Source of the DNA: JBDTNL01 sp039933785 | GTDB taxonomy: Bacteria > Acidobacteriota > Thermoanaerobaculia > Multivoradales > JAGPDF01 | Length of the DNA stretch: 54,594 bases | Assembly: GCA_039933785.1 (NCBI GenBank) | Contig: JBDTNL010000023.1 | Span: forward strand, 1-54,594 | Direction: 5' to 3' | Shown: piece after piece, positions 33,941 to 43,708 of the stretch | Layout: each line of letters opens with the position of its first letter | Numbering within the stretch: position 1 is the first letter of the stretch | Translations under genes and position numbers: made by a program | The notes under the pieces: generated by a model | The model's input: the letters and a program-made list of their open reading frames with translations, nothing else | What the model was told of the DNA's origin: nothing | Databases searched by the model: none

Positions 33941-35598
33941 CGCGCCGCGAATCGCCGGCGACGAGCGTCGTGAGCGCCCATCGGGACTCGTTCTGCCGGG
34001 ATCGCTTACCGCCCGAACCGCTGCTCCCGGTACTGGAGTTCTCAGGGCTGCCGGAACTGGCCTACCCGGAGCGATTGAACTGTGCCGTCGAGCTCATCGA
34101 TACCCACCTGCCGGCTGCGGCGGACCGCGTCGCGTTTTATTTTCCCGGCGGTTCCTGGACCTACGCCGAGCTCGCGGAGACGGTCGATCGCATCGCACGG
34201 GTCCTGGTCGAGGACCTGAGTCTGATACCCGGCAACCGGGTGCTGCTGCGCGGCCCCAACAGCCCGTGGCTCGCCGCCTGCTGGTTCGCGGTCCTCAAGG
34301 CCGGCGGTGTGGTGGTCTGCACGATGCCCCTCCTGCGGGCGCGCGAGCTGCAATACATCGCCGAGAAGGCTCAGATACGCCTCGCCCTTACCGACGCCCG
34401 CTTTGCCGCCGACTGCGAACTGGCGATGCCAGAGAGCTCCGGCAAGCGTGTCGTGCGTTTCGGGACGACCGGCGAGGCGGGATCGCTCGAGGACCTGTTG
34501 CGCGGCAAGCCGAGTGGCTACGCGGCCTGCGACACGGCCGCCGAGGATGTGGCGCTGATCGCGTTCACTTCCGGCACCACCGGCGAGGCCAAGGGCACGA
34601 TGCACACCCATCGCGATCTCCTGGCGTGCTGCGACTGCTTCCCACCGCAGGTATTGAAGGCGACCGCCGACGATCGTTTCATCGGCTCGCCGCCGCTCGC
34701 GTTCACCTATGGCTTGGGTGGAATCCTGCTCTTTCCGCTCCGCATCGGCGCCTCGACGGTTCTCCTCGAGCAGGCGTCGCCGCTGCTGCTTCTGAAGGGT
34801 ATCCACGAGTTCCGCGCCACGGTGTGCTTCACCGCGCCCACCGCCTATCGCGCCATGCTGCCGCTGATCGCCGAGGATCCTACGCTCGACGTCTCGTGCC
34901 TGCGCCGCTGCGTCTCGGCGGGGGAGACTCTGCCGTTGCCGACCTTCGAGGCCTGGCGGGCGGCGACCGGTCTTAGCATTATCGATGGCCTGGGCTCGAC
35001 CGAGATGCTCCACATCTTCATCAGCTCGTCCGGCGATGACATCCGGCCCGGTGCGACCGGCAAGGTGGTGCCGGGTTATCGCGCCCGGGTGATCGACGCG
35101 AACGCCGAGGAGGTGCCCCGCGGTACCCTCGGGCGGCTGGCGGTACGCGGTCCGACGGGGTGCCGCTATCTCGACGACTCCGATCGCCAGCGCGCTTACG
35201 TCCAGGATGGCTGGAATCTGACCGGCGACGCCTACATCGAGGACGAGGACGGCTACTTCTGGTACCAGGCGCGTACCGACGACATGATTGTCTCGTCCGG
35301 CTACAACATCTCGGGACCGGAAGTCGAGAGCGTGCTGCTCGACCATCCGGCGGTGCACGAATGCGGCGTCGTCGCGGCGCCGGACGCCGAGCGCGGCCAC
35401 GTGGTGAAGGCGTTCGTGGTCCTCTCCAGCGGCGCCGCTCCCGGGGAGGCCCTGGTGAAAGAGTTGCAGGACTTCGTCAAGCGTGAGATCGCGCCGTACA
35501 AGTACCCCCGGCGCATCGAATTCGTCCAGTCCCTGCCGCGTACCGCGACAGGCAAACTGCAGCGCTTCGAGCTGCGACTGCGGGAGGCCCCACGGTGA
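33937..35598 (+). CDS. Benzoate-CoA ligase family enzyme, probably 2-aminobenzoate-CoA ligase
   Basis: The 553-residue AMP-forming ligase has AFTSGTTGEAKGTMHTHRDL, SPPLAFTYGLGGILLFPLRI (typical of the benzoate/2-aminobenzoate branch), SIIDGLGSTEMLHIFISS, and the C-terminal lysine loop LPRTATGKLQRFELR. It activates anthranilate to anthraniloyl-CoA, the substrate of the monooxygenase at 26926. GTG 33937 overlaps the dehydrogenase stop; the frame is open earlier but inside that gene. The stop overlaps the RidA-like gene. Confidence 0.87.
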   Translation: MTRRESPATSVVSAHRDSFCRDRLPPEPLLPVLEFSGLPELAYPERLNCAVELIDTHLPAAADRVAFYFPGGSWTYAELAETVDRIARVLVEDLSLIPGNRVLLRGPNSPWLAACWFAVLKAGGVVVCTMPLLRARELQYIAEKAQIRLALTDARFAADCELAMPESSGKRVVRFGTTGEAGSLEDLLRGKPSGYAACDTAAEDVALIAFTSGTTGEAKGTMHTHRDLLACCDCFPPQVLKATADDRFIGSPPLAFTYGLGGILLFPLRIGASTVLLEQASPLLLLKGIHEFRATVCFTAPTAYRAMLPLIAEDPTLDVSCLRRCVSAGETLPLPTFEAWRAATGLSIIDGLGSTEMLHIFISSSGDDIRPGATGKVVPGYRARVIDANAEEVPRGTLGRLAVRGPTGCRYLDDSDRQRAYVQDGWNLTGDAYIEDEDGYFWYQARTDDMIVSSGYNISGPEVESVLLDHPAVHECGVVAAPDAERGHVVKAFVVLSSGAAPGEALVKELQDFVKREIAPYKYPRRIEFVQSLPRTATGKLQRFELRLREAPR

Positions 35599-35999
35599 AG
35601 CCACCACAGATCATCGAGCCGGAGAGCTGGGCGCGGCCGCTCGGCTATGCGAACGGCGTCGCCGCGAGCGGCCGCACCTTGGCGATCGCCGGACAGATCG
35701 GGTGGAACCCTGCGACCTCAAAGTTCGAGAGCGACGATCTCGTGGCGCAGGTGACGCAGGCGCTCCGCAACATCGTCGCCGTCGTGCGCGCAGCCGGCGG
35801 AGAGCCCCGGCATCTGGTGCGGCTCACCTGGTACCTCCTCGACAAGTCGGCGTACAGCGAAGCCCGGCGCGAGATCGGCCGGGCGTATCGAGAGGTCATG
35901 GGCGACCACTACCCGGCGATGTCGCTGGTCGTGGTCGCCGGCCTGCTGGAGGACCGGGCACTGGTCGAGATCGAGGGGACGGCCGTTCTGGATAGTTGA
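35595..35999 (+). CDS. RidA-family protein of the anthraniloyl-CoA cluster
   Basis: A 134-residue member beginning RPLGYANGVAASGRTLAIAG and ending DHYPAMSLVVVAGLLEDRAL followed by VEIEGTAVL. The catalytic Arg of RidA is replaced in the SLVVVAGL stretch, placing it in an Arg-less Rid subgroup. Such proteins accompany 2-aminobenzoyl-CoA genes and may hydrolyse an enamine formed after ring reduction, releasing ammonia. It starts at GTG, overlapping the ligase stop. Confidence 0.88.
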   Translation: MKPPQIIEPESWARPLGYANGVAASGRTLAIAGQIGWNPATSKFESDDLVAQVTQALRNIVAVVRAAGGEPRHLVRLTWYLLDKSAYSEARREIGRAYREVMGDHYPAMSLVVVAGLLEDRALVEIEGTAVLDS

Positions 36000-36015
36000 G
36001 CGTCTCGCCGGCGCC

Positions 36016-37902
36016 TCAGTGCGGCAGGGCGGCGATGCGATCCTGCACCCACTTGGCGGCCGGTTGCTGTGCGAGCGCCCGCTCGTAGAGAACGCGAGCT
36101 TCGTCCGGCCGTTGTTGCCGTGACCGCAGATCGCCGAGCGTGACCAGCGCGAGGACCCGCGTCGGCTCGCGCTGGAGCGCATCCACGAGCGCTTTCTCGG
36201 AGGCCTCGAGCTCGCCTCGATCGAGATGCAAACGGCCCAGGTGGGTCAAGGCTTCCGCGACGTTCGAGCCGCCGGCCACGACGCGCTCGAGCTCTTCGAC
36301 CGCGTCCTGGGTTCGCCCGAGGCGCTCCAGCGTCAAGCCGTGCTGGAAGCGCGCCCCGGGAAATTCCGGTGCCGATTCGAGCAGCGCGCGGAGTGAAATC
36401 TCCGCGCGCGGGATCTCGCCCTGAGCGAGGGCGTCGTGCGCGTGGCGAGAGAAGGCCTGCGCCGCGCGTTGGTTGTAGATCGCTGCCAGATCCTGGCGCC
36501 CATCCTCCGCATAGCCGAAGGCGAGGATGCGGTCGAAAGGCGCTTCATCTTGCCCACCGGCGTATGGGTTGGGCACGCTGACCAACGCCGTCGTCAGCGC
36601 GAGCACCGTGAGCGCCACGAGCAGCGAGCGCCGCTGCACAGTACCCGGCTCGCTTCGCCAGGCAGCCGTCAGGTCGTGCACAAACCGACAGCCGAGCACG
36701 ATGAGCAGGGGCACGATCGCCAAGCGGTAACGGTCGGCGACGTGGAAGAGCACCACCGACAGCATCCAGAGCAGAACTACGCCGGCGAGGATCCGGCGCT
36801 CGGCCCCGTTCCGCAAACCGGCCATGGCGCCGGCGAGCCCGAGCGGCCCGATCAGCCAGAAGCCGAGGCAGGGAATCCACAGGAACGGGATGACCCGGCG
36901 GGTGTACGGAAGGCTCAGATCGTCGGCGGCCTCGAAGTGATTCCAGAAGAGCACGAGCTTCGAACCCATCAGGCGCAGCCAGGCGACGGGGGAGGCACGG
37001 ATGTACTGGGTCGATTCCTGAAACCAGAAGCTCGAGGATTCGACCGCTGAAAGCGCGCGCCCCGCGCGCCGCGAGGCTTCGGCGATCGAGTCCGCTTCTT
37101 CGTGCTCGGGGTCGGTCTGAATGTAGGTCGGAATCTCGAGGCCACCCGTGGCCTCGGCGTTGTTGCCCTGGTAGAAGTTCATCCCCGCGCCGGTCGTCAG
37201 GAGCCAAGCGCCGGAGCGCGCGTGGTTGAAGGCCAGCAACGGAACGATTGCAACCAGCAGGGCGGCCGCGAACCCGCCGGCGCGCAGCGCCTTCCCGCGG
37301 GGAGTGGCCCACCAGGCGGCGGCGATCACCAGCGGAGCCAGGACCAAGAAGTTACCGCGCAGCAGAACGGCGATCCCGAGCAGGGCGCCGACGCCGGCGA
37401 ACTTCGCGACCGACGGGCTCCGCCAAGCCGCAAGGAGCAACCAGCCGATGGTCGTGAGGAGCAGGATCTCGAACGAGGTCTTGAGCACCATGGCGTCGTA
37501 GAACACCAGGGGACCGTAGAGGGCGGTTGCCAGGCCGCAGATCCAAGCCCCCCTGCGATTGCAGATCCGCTCGCCAAGGGCAGCCGCGAGGACGGCCGTC
37601 GCGGCTCCGCCGAGCGCCTGCAGGCCGCGCACCAGCCACAGCTGATGGCCCGCCATCCAATAGGTTGCGGCGAGGAGGTAGGCGTACAGCGGCTCGACGA
37701 AAAACGCCCCGGTGTGCGGCGTCCCGGCGCCGATCGCGAGGGCAATCTGGTCGTAGAGACGGGAATCCAGGTAGAGGTAGCGGCCGAGCGGGTTCTGGGC
37801 GAAAAGGATCGCGAACCCGGCGCGCACCAGGAGCGCGACGGCCCCCACGGTCGCGTAGACGCGAGCCGGAGAGGACGTGCGCGAGGCTGCAGGATCCACC
37901 AC
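36016..37902 (-). CDS. GT39-like polytopic membrane protein with C-terminal TPR repeats
   Basis: The 628-residue protein has about ten membrane segments in its first 430 residues. An early loop with YLYLDSRLYDQIALAIGAG and a following FFVEPLYAYLLA fit the arginine/aspartate loop region of GT-C (PMT/ArnT-like) glycosyltransferases. The last 170 residues form TPR-like helices (SRHAHDALAQGEIPRAEISL, EALTHLGRLHLDRGELEAS, DEARVLYERALAQQP). It probably transfers a sugar from a lipid-linked donor in the periplasm. Start GTG 37902 is tentative. Confidence 0.75.
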   Translation of the reverse strand: MVDPAASRTSSPARVYATVGAVALLVRAGFAILFAQNPLGRYLYLDSRLYDQIALAIGAGTPHTGAFFVEPLYAYLLAATYWMAGHQLWLVRGLQALGGAATAVLAAALGERICNRRGAWICGLATALYGPLVFYDAMVLKTSFEILLLTTIGWLLLAAWRSPSVAKFAGVGALLGIAVLLRGNFLVLAPLVIAAAWWATPRGKALRAGGFAAALLVAIVPLLAFNHARSGAWLLTTGAGMNFYQGNNAEATGGLEIPTYIQTDPEHEEADSIAEASRRAGRALSAVESSSFWFQESTQYIRASPVAWLRLMGSKLVLFWNHFEAADDLSLPYTRRVIPFLWIPCLGFWLIGPLGLAGAMAGLRNGAERRILAGVVLLWMLSVVLFHVADRYRLAIVPLLIVLGCRFVHDLTAAWRSEPGTVQRRSLLVALTVLALTTALVSVPNPYAGGQDEAPFDRILAFGYAEDGRQDLAAIYNQRAAQAFSRHAHDALAQGEIPRAEISLRALLESAPEFPGARFQHGLTLERLGRTQDAVEELERVVAGGSNVAEALTHLGRLHLDRGELEASEKALVDALQREPTRVLALVTLGDLRSRQQRPDEARVLYERALAQQPAAKWVQDRIAALPH

Positions 37903-38057
37903 GGGAAGGTTACCAGGCGAGGCTCTGGGGGAATCCGGTGGCGAGCGGCGGTGCCGGTGGAACAGAACGGTCCGAATGGACTGCTCCGCGGGCCGTGTCA
38001 GAGATAGGATCTCGGCTGGCGTTAGCGGTCCAGTTCAACTCTTTGGAGGTCTCTCGG

Positions 38058-41000
38058 ATGCGTCGATTTCTGGTCGTCGTGCTCTCGCTCGCTGCGTTCG
38101 GCGTGCCGCTCGCAGCTCAGCCGCGGGTTCCGGCCGAGCTCAAGCCGGATCTTCAGCAGCCCATGGACGCGGACGCGACGGCGCGGATCCGCAACTACAC
38201 CACCGCGCCGGAATTCAACTCGCCTCTGACCAGTTACCTGCCGGCCTCCAAGACTGTTCCCTCACCGAGCGCGGTGCTCGGCGATGTCGCCGGCGCGCCC
38301 GGCATCCTGCCCTACGCGGCGGACGTGCATCGCTACTTCCGCATGCTCGCGGCGGCCAGCCCGCGCGTGCGCGTGGTCTCGATTGGCACCAGCGAGGAGG
38401 GCCGGGAACGAATCGCGGTGGCGATCAGCTCGGAGGCGAATCTCGAGCATCAGAAGGAGAACGACGCCCGGTTGGCGCAGCTGGCCGATCCGCGGACGTT
38501 GAAGCTCGACGACGCCAAGGCCGAAGACCTGATCACCGGCAGCGTGCCGGTCTACTACATCACCGGCACCATCCACTCGCCGGAAACCGGCGCGCCGACT
38601 GCGTTGATGGAGCTCGCCTACCGGTTGGCCGTCGACGAGAGCCCGTACATCCGTTCGATCCGCGAGCACGTGATCACCTTGATTACGCCGGTGGTCGAGG
38701 TGGATGGTCGCGATCGTATGGTCGACGTCTATCGCTGGCACCTTGCCCATCCGAAGGCGACGCCGCCGCGGATGGTGTATTGGGGACATTATGTTGCCCA
38801 CGACAACAACCGCGACGCCATGGGCATGACGTTGTCGCTCACCCGCCAGGTGCTCGACACCTACCTGGGCTGGCACGCGCAGGTGCTGCACGACCTCCAC
38901 GAGTCGGTGCCGTTTCTCTACGACAACACGGTGGGTGACGGCCCCTACAACGCCTGGGTGGATCCCATCCTGACCAACGAGTGGCAGCTCTTCGGCTGGA
39001 TGAACGTGGCGCAGATGACCAAGTTCGGCATGCCCGGCGTGTACACGCACGGCAACTTCGACACCTGGAGCCCGGGCTACCTGATGTTCCTGGCGGCGAT
39101 GCACAACGGTGTCTCGCGGCTGTACGAGACGTTCGGCAACGGTGGAGCGGACACCGAGGTTCGCGAGCTCGACCCGAGCGAGACCGCGCGGACCTGGTAC
39201 CGCCAGGATCCGCCGTATCGCTCAGTGAGCTGGTCGCAGCGCAACAACAACAACTACGAGCAGACCGGCCTCTTAGTCTCGCTGTCGTTCGTCGCCGAGA
39301 ACCGCGAGATGCTACTGCGCAACTACTGGGCGAAGAGCAAGCGCTCGATCCAGAAGCCCGAGCGCGAAGGCCCGGCGGCGTACGTCCTTCCCGCGGACGA
39401 TCGACGGCCGGGAGCGCAGGCCGAGTTGCTGCGCGTGCTGCAGCTCCAGCACGTCGAAATCTCGCGCGCCGACCGCGCCTTCACGGTCAATCTGCCGGCG
39501 AGTCCGGACGCGGCTGACGCCAAGGCCGACACGAAGGTCGACGCGAAGGTCGCGGCCAAAGACACAGCCAAAGACGCCGGCAAGGACACCGAGAAGGCGA
39601 AGGCGCCGGCAACGCGGACGTTCCCGGCCGGCAGCTACATCATCCGTATGGATCAGCCGTACAGCCGCGCCGCGGATGGCCTGCTCGATCGCCAGTACTG
39701 GAGCCCCGACGATCCGCAGAAGCATCCGTACGACGACACCGGTTGGAGCTTCGGCGAGCTCTTCGACACCCAGGCCGTGCGCATCACCGATCGCCAGGTG
39801 TTGACGGCGCCGATGTCGGGTGTCGCCCCGACCAAACCACGTGGCGGCGTGAGCAGCGGCGGTCCGGTCTTCGCAGTCGCGCAGCACGGCGACGACTCCA
39901 TGTTCAGTCTGCGCTTCGCGCTCGGCGACGCCACGGTGGAAGCCTCCACCGAAGCCTTCCACGCCGCCGGCAAGGACTATCCGCGCGGCAGCTGGTTGGT
40001 GCGCGGCATCGCCAGGGACGCGCTCGACCGCGCTGCTGCCAGCGCGGGCGCCGCGATCGACGGGCTGGATGTGGCACCCACGGTCGGCACACGGCCGGTC
40101 GCCAAGCCGCGCATCGCGCTGCTGCACAGCTGGCTCGCGACGCAGACCGAGGGTTGGTGGCGGCAACGGCTCGACCTGCTGAAGATTCCCTACGAATACA
40201 TCAGCACCCAGGACGTGGCTGCTGAAACCAACCTCGGTTCGCGCTTCGACGTCATTCTCTTCCCGCCGGTCGATGCCGGGGATCCGCAGCGCATCGTTTC
40301 GGGTCTGCCGATGTGGGGCGAGCCGATGCCCTGGAAGAGCACTCCCGAGACTCCCAACCTCGGCCGCATCGATTCGACCGACGACCAGCGGCCGGGTCTC
40401 GGCTTCGCCGGTCTCGGGCACCTGCATGACTTCGTCGCCGGCGGCGGGTTGCTGATCGCGGTCGACGATACGGCGCGCTTGCTCATTCGTTCGGGCTTCG
40501 CTCCCGGCGTCCGCGTCGCGGATTCGGGAACTCTCAAGGTCGTCGGCAGCGTACTCGACGCCCGTTTCACCGACCCGGCCTCACCGATGCTGGACGGCCT
40601 CGGCGATCGCCTATCGGTGTACAGCGCTGAAGGGTTGAGCTTCGAGCTCAGCAATTCGGCATCGGGTGGCTGGGCCGACGAGGAGAGCGATCGCCCGACC
40701 GGTCGCGGCGGTGCCAAGGATGCCGACTTCGCGCAGGGCCGCCCGGGCCAGCCGGCCGCTCCCACACCGGCCAAGGTCGAGCGTTGGGAAGCGCATCCGT
40801 TGGGCGTGGAGGAGCTCCGCCACAACCCCAACGTGATTCCGGACGCCATGCGCCCGAGGACGGTGGTGCGTTTCGGCGACGCGGACGATCTCCTGGTTTC
40901 GGGACTTCTCGAGCACGGCGGCGAGCTCGCCAAGCGCGCCGCGGTGGTCGAGGTGGCGGTGGGGAAGGGGCGTCTGGTGCTCTTCGCGATCAACCCCATC

Positions 41001-41099
41001 TGGCGCGGCTCGACCATCGGTAGCCATCCGTTGGTGTGGAACTCGATCCTGACCTACGGCGCTGGTGCCACCGCGCCAGCGGCGGCAGCAACGCGGTAA
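38058..41099 (+). CDS. Large secreted M14-family metallopeptidase-like protein
   Basis: The 1013-residue product has a signal peptide (RRFLVVVLSLAAFGVPLAAQ) after GGAGGT. The peptidase domain shows HSPE with H173 and E176 (HxxE zinc motif), MVYWGHYVAHDNNRDAMGM and LHDLHESVPFLYDN. Near residues 490-516 an Ala/Asp/Lys-rich linker (ADTKVDAKVAAKDTAKDAGK) separates a second half of beta-rich and Rossmann-like character (LLHSWLATQTEGWWRQRLDL; FVAGGGLLIAVDD). It is longer than typical M14 enzymes. Its role is probably extracellular peptide degradation, in keeping with the other secreted peptidases here. Confidence 0.8.
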   Translation: MRRFLVVVLSLAAFGVPLAAQPRVPAELKPDLQQPMDADATARIRNYTTAPEFNSPLTSYLPASKTVPSPSAVLGDVAGAPGILPYAADVHRYFRMLAAASPRVRVVSIGTSEEGRERIAVAISSEANLEHQKENDARLAQLADPRTLKLDDAKAEDLITGSVPVYYITGTIHSPETGAPTALMELAYRLAVDESPYIRSIREHVITLITPVVEVDGRDRMVDVYRWHLAHPKATPPRMVYWGHYVAHDNNRDAMGMTLSLTRQVLDTYLGWHAQVLHDLHESVPFLYDNTVGDGPYNAWVDPILTNEWQLFGWMNVAQMTKFGMPGVYTHGNFDTWSPGYLMFLAAMHNGVSRLYETFGNGGADTEVRELDPSETARTWYRQDPPYRSVSWSQRNNNNYEQTGLLVSLSFVAENREMLLRNYWAKSKRSIQKPEREGPAAYVLPADDRRPGAQAELLRVLQLQHVEISRADRAFTVNLPASPDAADAKADTKVDAKVAAKDTAKDAGKDTEKAKAPATRTFPAGSYIIRMDQPYSRAADGLLDRQYWSPDDPQKHPYDDTGWSFGELFDTQAVRITDRQVLTAPMSGVAPTKPRGGVSSGGPVFAVAQHGDDSMFSLRFALGDATVEASTEAFHAAGKDYPRGSWLVRGIARDALDRAAASAGAAIDGLDVAPTVGTRPVAKPRIALLHSWLATQTEGWWRQRLDLLKIPYEYISTQDVAAETNLGSRFDVILFPPVDAGDPQRIVSGLPMWGEPMPWKSTPETPNLGRIDSTDDQRPGLGFAGLGHLHDFVAGGGLLIAVDDTARLLIRSGFAPGVRVADSGTLKVVGSVLDARFTDPASPMLDGLGDRLSVYSAEGLSFELSNSASGGWADEESDRPTGRGGAKDADFAQGRPGQPAAPTPAKVERWEAHPLGVEELRHNPNVIPDAMRPRTVVRFGDADDLLVSGLLEHGGELAKRAAVVEVAVGKGRLVLFAINPIWRGSTIGSHPLVWNSILTYGAGATAPAAAATR

Positions 41100-41127
41100 C
41101 CGGGAACGGGGAACGGCAAACGCGACG

Positions 41128-41592
41128 ATGAGCCCTCGAACCGTGGCCGGCGTGGCACTAGCCACGGTCTTCGGGCTGCTGGCATTGCTCCATGTAGCGT
41201 GGGCTTTCGGCTGGTTCTCGACCGGCGGCGGGGCGATTCCAGAACTGCAAGGCAAGCCCGTCTTCGTGCCCGGGCGGGTCGCGACCCTGGCGGTCGCGGT
41301 TGCCTTGCTCGCGGCGGCGACGGTGGCGCTCGCGCAGGCGGGTTTGATCCTCACCGGCTGGCCGCGTTGGATCCCGCGGCTCGGCGCCATCGGGCTGGGA
41401 TGCATCATGGTCCTGCGAGCGATCGGCGATTTCAGGCTGATCGGTTTCTTCAAGTCGGTTCGCGGCACCCAGTTCGCGACGCTGGATTCCTGGGCGTACT
41501 CGCCGCTCTGTCTGGCTCTCGGCGTGACCGCTCTGTGGCTGGCATACGAGGCTTCATCGGGCTCGGTCGGCGGACCCCGGGCCGCTCCATGA
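41128..41592 (+). CDS. DUF3995 membrane protein
   Basis: This 154-residue protein has four hydrophobic segments: GVALATVFGLLALLHVAWAF, TLAVAVALLAAATVALAQAG, a segment with LGAIGLGCIMVLRAIGDF, and YSPLCLALGVTALWLAY. RAIGDFRLIGFFKSVRGTQF is the DUF3995 signature. The function is unknown. The start at ATG 41128 has no obvious ribosome site. It overlaps the next glycosyltransferase gene (ATGA). Confidence 0.8.
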   Translation: MSPRTVAGVALATVFGLLALLHVAWAFGWFSTGGGAIPELQGKPVFVPGRVATLAVAVALLAAATVALAQAGLILTGWPRWIPRLGAIGLGCIMVLRAIGDFRLIGFFKSVRGTQFATLDSWAYSPLCLALGVTALWLAYEASSGSVGGPRAAP

Positions 41593-42533
41593 GCTCGTCC
41601 CCAGACCGGCGCGTCATCGATCCGAAACAGGTCGCCGTGGTCATCCCGTGCCACGACGAGGAGCTCACGGTGGGCAAGGTGGTGCGCGATTTTTGCGCCG
41701 CCCTGCCCGGCTCGCAGGTGATCGTGGTCGATAACGCTTCGCGCGATCGCAGCGCCGAGGAGGCGGCGCGGGCAGGAGCGCGGATCATTCGCGAAGTTCG
41801 CCCAGGCAAGGGCTTCGCCTTGATCGCCGGGCTGCGCGAGGCGCGAGCGGGCAGCGCCGAGTACTTCGTGATCGTCGACGGGGACGACACCTACGAGGCC
41901 GGGGAAGCGAGCAAGCTGCTCACGGCTGCCGCCGAGGGTGCCAGCATGGTGATCGGAACTCGACTCGCGGGCGCCGATGCCGGGGCCTTCCGGCTCGGGC
42001 ACTCGCTGGGCAATCGCTTGTTTATCGGGCTGGTGCGCCTCCTCTTCGGCATTCGCACCGAGGATCTCTTCTCGGGCTATCGGGTGATCAGTCGCCAGTT
42101 CTTGGAGTCGACGCCGCTGATCGCCCAGGGCTTCGAGGTCGAGGCCGAGCTTTCGCTCCAGGCGGCGGTGCGCCGCTTTCCGGTCGCCGAAGTTCCGGTT
42201 TCCTATCGCGCCCGGCCGAAGGAGAGTCCCAGCAAGCTCAACACGTATCGCGATGGCTTCCGCATCCTGTTCGCCATCCTGACCTTCTTCCGCGACTACA
42301 AGCCGCTCACGCTCTTCGGTCTGCTGGCACTGGCGTTGTTCGTGCTGTCGCTGGGCTGCGGAGGCGTCGTGTTGGCGGACTACCTGCGGATGGGCTCGGT
42401 CTCCAACCTGCTCATGGCGGTGCTGGCGGCGGCCTTGTTCATGCTGGCGGCACTCTCTCTCGCCTGCGGGGTCTTGCTGACCACGATCAACCGGCGCGCG
42501 GCGGAGATCTCCGCTCGACTGCCGCTCGGGTGA
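41589..42533 (+). CDS. GT2 polyprenyl-phosphate-type glycosyltransferase
   Basis: A 314-residue enzyme with GT-A domain VVIPCHDEELTVGKVV, VDNASRD, and the DxD-type VDGDDTYEAG, then EDLFSGYRVISRQFLESTPL and a C-terminal part with two or three membrane segments. It probably loads a sugar on undecaprenyl phosphate for use by GT-C enzymes such as the protein at 36016. It is translationally coupled to both neighbours. Confidence 0.87.
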   Translation: MSSSPDRRVIDPKQVAVVIPCHDEELTVGKVVRDFCAALPGSQVIVVDNASRDRSAEEAARAGARIIREVRPGKGFALIAGLREARAGSAEYFVIVDGDDTYEAGEASKLLTAAAEGASMVIGTRLAGADAGAFRLGHSLGNRLFIGLVRLLFGIRTEDLFSGYRVISRQFLESTPLIAQGFEVEAELSLQAAVRRFPVAEVPVSYRARPKESPSKLNTYRDGFRILFAILTFFRDYKPLTLFGLLALALFVLSLGCGGVVLADYLRMGSVSNLLMAVLAAALFMLAALSLACGVLLTTINRRAAEISARLPLG

Positions 42534-43708
42534 CCTTGAAGGTCCTGATCGTCTACGAGCGGGTCTATCCCGATTTCATCGGCGGTATCGAGCATCGCAA
42601 CTACGAGCTCGGCGCCGCGCTCGCCCGGCGCGGCCACGGCGTCACCCTGGTGGGATTCTGCCGTCCGCTGCCGGGCGTTCCGCCGCGACTCGAGGTGAAG
42701 TCGCTCGGCCCGTTGGCGTCGGTCTATCGCGACGACGGCCGGCGCAGCACGCGACAGGCGTTGCGTTTTGCGTCGCGACTCTGGCGGCTCGACGTGCGCG
42801 GCTTCGATGTCATCGAAACTGCCAGCGTGCCCTATGTCCACCTCTTGCCGCTGGCGCTGCGCTGCCGACTCGCCGGGAAGCCGCTGATGGTGACCTGGTA
42901 TGAGTATTGGTCCGCGTATTGGAAAGGCTACGTGGGACGTTGGCGGGCGCCGATCTACCGCACCATCGAATGGCTGGCCGCGCAGCTGGGTACCCAGGCG
43001 ATCGCGACCTGTCTCTTGACCCAAGGCCGGCTGACTCGCCGCCGATGGCGCGGTGGCGTTGGCCTGCTGCCTTGCGGGATACGCTTCGCAGACGTCCAGC
43101 AAGCGGCTGTGACGGCGAGTGCGGCCGCGGGAGGGCCTCCTGGGGCTGCGGCGCCGCCGCTGATTTTCGCCGGCCGCCTGTTGGCCGAGAAGAGGGTAGA
43201 CCTTCTGCTGCGCGCCGTGGCTCTGCTCGCCGCGACTCGGCCGGGAAAACTGCTCACCGTCTTCGGCGACGGGCCCGATCGCCGCCGGCTGGAGGCGATG
43301 GCCGCTGACCTCGCAATCGCAGCCCGCGTGGACTTCCACGGTCACGTGGAGACCAGCGCCGAGGTCTGGGGTGCGTTGGGGCGGGCTCGAATCGCGGTGC
43401 AGCCGTCAGAGCGCGAGGGCTTCGGTCTTTTCCCGCTGGAGGCCATGGCGGCGGGCCTGCCGGTCGTTTACTGTCAATCGCCCGAGAGCGCGGTCCCCGA
43501 GCTGGTGCGCGACGGCATCGAGGGCATCGAGGCGGCGGCGACGCCGGAAGGTCTGGCCGCCGCGATAGCCGGACTGCTCGACGATGAGACCGCCCGGACT
43601 CGTTTCCGCCAGCGAGCCCTCGATCGCGCCAGTCAATACGACTGGGAGCTCGTCGCGGAGCAGTTCGAACAGGCCTGCCTGGCGCTACTTTCGCGCCACC
43701 GCCAGTAG
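42530..43708 (+). CDS. GT4 family glycosyltransferase
   Basis: The 392-residue GT-B enzyme has the Gly-rich acceptor loop FIGGIEHRNYELGAALARRG, the donor-side IFAGRLLAEKRVDLLLRAV, and EREGFGLFPLEAMAAGLPVV with the E-x7-E motif of GT4. It is likely to build surface polysaccharide or a glycolipid with the preceding GT2. GTG 42530 overlaps the GT2 stop. The last 24 bases overlap the convergent methyltransferase gene. Confidence 0.88.
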   Translation: MTLKVLIVYERVYPDFIGGIEHRNYELGAALARRGHGVTLVGFCRPLPGVPPRLEVKSLGPLASVYRDDGRRSTRQALRFASRLWRLDVRGFDVIETASVPYVHLLPLALRCRLAGKPLMVTWYEYWSAYWKGYVGRWRAPIYRTIEWLAAQLGTQAIATCLLTQGRLTRRRWRGGVGLLPCGIRFADVQQAAVTASAAAGGPPGAAAPPLIFAGRLLAEKRVDLLLRAVALLAATRPGKLLTVFGDGPDRRRLEAMAADLAIAARVDFHGHVETSAEVWGALGRARIAVQPSEREGFGLFPLEAMAAGLPVVYCQSPESAVPELVRDGIEGIEAAATPEGLAAAIAGLLDDETARTRFRQRALDRASQYDWELVAEQFEQACLALLSRHRQ

